Below are positions 5,463 through 6,672 of a stretch of DNA of 6,672 nt, piece after piece. The position numbers and the translations under genes are program-made. Below the pieces are notes generated by a model, which was given only the letters and a program-made list of their open reading frames with translations, did no database searches and was not told where the DNA came from. Every line of letters begins with the position of its first letter. Positions within the stretch are counted from its first letter, which is position 1. The stretch is from Candidatus Zhuqueibacterota bacterium (GTDB lineage Bacteria; Zhuqueibacterota; Zhuqueibacteria; Zhuqueibacterales; Zhuqueibacteraceae). Location: the NCBI GenBank assembly GCA_013361015.1, contig JABWAN010000316.1, positions 1-6,672 on the forward strand, read 5' to 3'.

Positions 5463-6444
5463 CCGAGAAGCGATGCACGTCCTTAAACAGACCGAAAGGC
5501 GTGTAAGCATAATCCAACGCGAACAGCGAGTTTTTGCGGAAGCCGGCGCCGGCGCTGAAGTGATGCTCGTCGCTGGGGAAAGTATAACCCGCGCGCAACG
5601 CGAACACCTCCATAAAAACGTATTCGCCGCCGAAATTGAACTGTTCATTGAAATCACGCGGGTGTACGGCGTCGACCGACACATTGAAATCAGTCGATGC
5701 CTCTTCATCCCCAAGCAGGTCCATGACATTCATGGAAATGCCCAGCTCGAACGTCAACGGTAATTGAAAGCTTTCCTGGACATACTCAATCTCTTCGGAA
5801 AAATTGCGCAAGTTCATGCCGAAATCCAGGCTTTTGAAGCCCGTGCGGTAAAGAATGCCGAAATCAAAAGTATACACGTCCACGCGGTTGTCGGTCCTAA
5901 TTGGGCTGCCGTCTTGATTGTAGGCAACAATGCTGCTCTGCAAATCCTGTTTCACGTAGCGCATGTTGCCGCCGACGGAGAACTTGTCGGAAAGCGCTTT
6001 CGCATAACCGAAGCCCACGGCAAAAGCCGTGGGGCTAAAGACCCCCGTGTCTTGATAGCCGGCGTCATTCGTAGCGCGGACGGTGCCGCGCAAATCGCCG
6101 TAATCAACCGAGAGAAAATTCACCCCAAAGACGCCGTATTTGCCTTCGGCAATATTTAGCGCCATACTGCCAAAGGAGTAATTGATGTCCGCAATCCAAT
6201 TCACGCGCCCGAGGGAAATATCGACGCTGTTGGTCAAACGCGCCATGCCTGCGGGGTTGAAAAACATCGCAGAGGAAGTGCCCGTGGTGGTCACGGCCGC
6301 TTCGCCCATCGCGCTAACACGTGCATCGGTCGTGACGCTCAAAAACTTCAAACCGGTCTGCGCCAGCTTTTGTTGGCACAAGCCCGCACCCGCGGTGAGC
6401 ACAAGCAGCGCGCCACTCAATTTCCAGATTAAGTTCCGTCTCAT
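5446..6444 (-). CDS. PorV/PorQ-family outer-membrane beta-barrel protein
   Basis: This is a 332-aa exported protein. A signal peptide (MRRNLIWKLSGALLVLTAGA and a few more residues) is followed by the family signature FLSVTTDARVSAMGEAAV and SSAMFFNPAGMA (about 34-68). This is the N-terminal plug-like region of the PorV/PorQ/UPF0164 group within the FadL-like barrels. The rest alternates in the way of outer-membrane strands and ends in HRFSVHFGL, with a hydrophobic C-terminus as expected for barrel assembly. In Bacteroidota PorV acts as the outer-membrane shuttle that binds C-terminal sorting domains of type IX secretion cargo; PorQ is a relative. Many paralogues exist in KSB1- and Ignavibacteria-like genomes, so the exact role here is uncertain. 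The gene follows a secreted-protein gene by 91 bp on the same strand, consistent with a cargo/shuttle pair. The ATG at 6444 has AGGTG 8 nt upstream on the minus strand. Confidence 0.87.
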   Translation of the reverse strand: MRRNLIWKLSGALLVLTAGAGLCQQKLAQTGLKFLSVTTDARVSAMGEAAVTTTGTSSAMFFNPAGMARLTNSVDISLGRVNWIADINYSFGSMALNIAEGKYGVFGVNFLSVDYGDLRGTVRATNDAGYQDTGVFSPTAFAVGFGYAKALSDKFSVGGNMRYVKQDLQSSIVAYNQDGSPIRTDNRVDVYTFDFGILYRTGFKSLDFGMNLRNFSEEIEYVQESFQLPLTFELGISMNVMDLLGDEEASTDFNVSVDAVHPRDFNEQFNFGGEYVFMEVFALRAGYTFPSDEHHFSAGAGFRKNSLFALDYAYTPFGLFKDVHRFSVHFGL

Positions 6445-6452
6445 GATGGCTA

Positions 6453-6457
6453 CACCT
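6453..6457 (-). promoter_or_regulatory. Ribosome binding site of the PorV/PorQ-family gene
   Basis: Read on the minus strand, AGGTG lies 8 nt before the ATG at 6444-6442. It supports this start, which also gives a well-formed signal peptide. Confidence 0.5.
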
Positions 6458-6468
6458 ATGGTCTAATG

Positions 6469-6495
6469 GTTATGGCAAAACTCGAAAAAAGTCAA
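6469..6495 (-). promoter_or_regulatory. Possible promoter for the PorV/PorQ-family gene
   Basis: On the minus strand TTGACT (6495-6490) is a near-consensus -35 box. CATAAC (6474-6469) is a weak -10 candidate after only 15 nt. The spacing is short and lineages of this kind often use other promoter consensus sequences, so this is tentative. If real, the gene could be transcribed apart from the upstream secreted-protein gene. Confidence 0.25.
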
Positions 6496-6535
6496 ATCGC
6501 AAACGACCGATTCCAAAAGCCTCTCAATCTAGGCC

Positions 6536-6672
6536 TCATCGTATCACCACAAACTTCACGATCTCACTTTCACCGGTGTCGCTGTTCGTGACCACGGCGA
6601 TATAAACCCCGCTGACGATGACTTGATTGGAAGAGGTGATGAGATTCCATTCTTCGTCGCCGCTGCCATCCG
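6536..6672 (-). CDS. Secreted protein with type IX-like C-terminal sorting tail, C-terminal fragment (5' end outside window)
   Basis: Only the final 44 residues lie in the window, ending with TGA (complement of 6536-6538). The tail begins DGSGDEEWNLITSSNQ, continues VIVSGVYIAVVTNSDTGESE and ends IVKFVVIR. The pattern 'W-N-L-x-T-x-x-N-Q-x-x-x-S-G-V-Y-I ... K-F-V-V-I-R' is what I recognise as the C-terminal beta-domain of surface or secreted proteins in KSB1- and Ignavibacteria-like genomes, similar to type A sorting domains of type IX secretion cargo, which end in K-F-hydrophobic-basic. The body of the protein, and so its function, cannot be seen. The PorV/PorQ-family gene begins 91 bp downstream on the same strand, fitting a cargo and outer-membrane shuttle arrangement. 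A FlgD-like Ig tail is an alternative reading of the same fold. Confidence 0.65.
   Translation of the reverse strand, partial: DGSGDEEWNLITSSNQVIVSGVYIAVVTNSDTGESEIVKFVVIR

Noticed and set aside
5347..6159. Two plus-strand open frames opposite the PorV/PorQ-family gene
   Set aside because: The minus-strand protein has a signal peptide, family signature and barrel-like end; the plus frames have none and are shadows.
6373..6384. Lipoprotein signal (AGLC-QQ) in the PorV/PorQ-family protein
   Set aside because: The residue before Cys is Leu rather than Gly, Ala or Ser, so it does not fit a lipobox; an ordinary signal peptide is more likely.

Overview
The window looks like chromosomal DNA from a Gram-negative bacterium of the Fibrobacterota-Chlorobi-Bacteroidota side of the tree. 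Candidate phylum KSB1, Calditrichota or Ignavibacteria are my best guesses. The reason is a minus-strand pair at the right end: the C-terminal tail of a type IX-secretion-like sorted protein followed by a PorV/PorQ-family outer-membrane protein, a pairing typical of these lineages. GC content is moderately high, and several start codons lack a strong Shine-Dalgarno sequence. The placement is inference from protein style; there is no rRNA or other marker in the window.

Layout, left to right. Positions 1-218 hold the C-terminal end of a FeoB ferrous iron transporter (+). Positions 219-397 are non-coding and hold a 73-bp inverted-repeat element and a four-unit heptamer tandem repeat that runs almost to the next start codon. 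Positions 398-2653 encode a complete Zn/Cd/Pb-type P-type ATPase (+) with an unusual four-cysteine zinc-ribbon-like insert in the actuator domain. After a 244-bp gap comes a tight two-gene unit (+): a 136-aa protein with a DUF5678-like C-terminal half (2898-3308) and, 3 bp later, a 144-aa retropepsin-like aspartic protease (3312-3746). Positions 3852-5321 encode a 489-aa protein with an N-terminal TIR domain carrying a candidate catalytic Glu, a beta-rich middle region, a proline-rich linker, one transmembrane helix and a C-terminal carboxypeptidase-regulatory-like (Ig-fold) domain. Its ribosome binding site lies inside a perfect 9-bp hairpin. A 117-bp imperfect palindrome (5312-5428) overlaps its stop codon and fills most of the space up to the convergent minus-strand genes. 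These are a PorV/PorQ-family protein (5446-6444) and, upstream of it, the C-terminal end of a secreted protein with a sorting-domain-like tail (6536 to beyond 6672).

Functionally, the left part handles divalent metals (iron import, heavy-metal export) and the right part handles outer-membrane and secretion functions. The middle holds the least described material: a DUF5678/retropepsin pair followed by a membrane-anchored TIR effector candidate. If the window contains a new system, the TIR protein is its most likely core. Its architecture suggests a cytoplasmic NAD-consuming or signalling domain joined through one membrane helix to an extracytoplasmic Ig-like domain. No CRISPR array, tRNA, rRNA, transposase or phage gene was seen.
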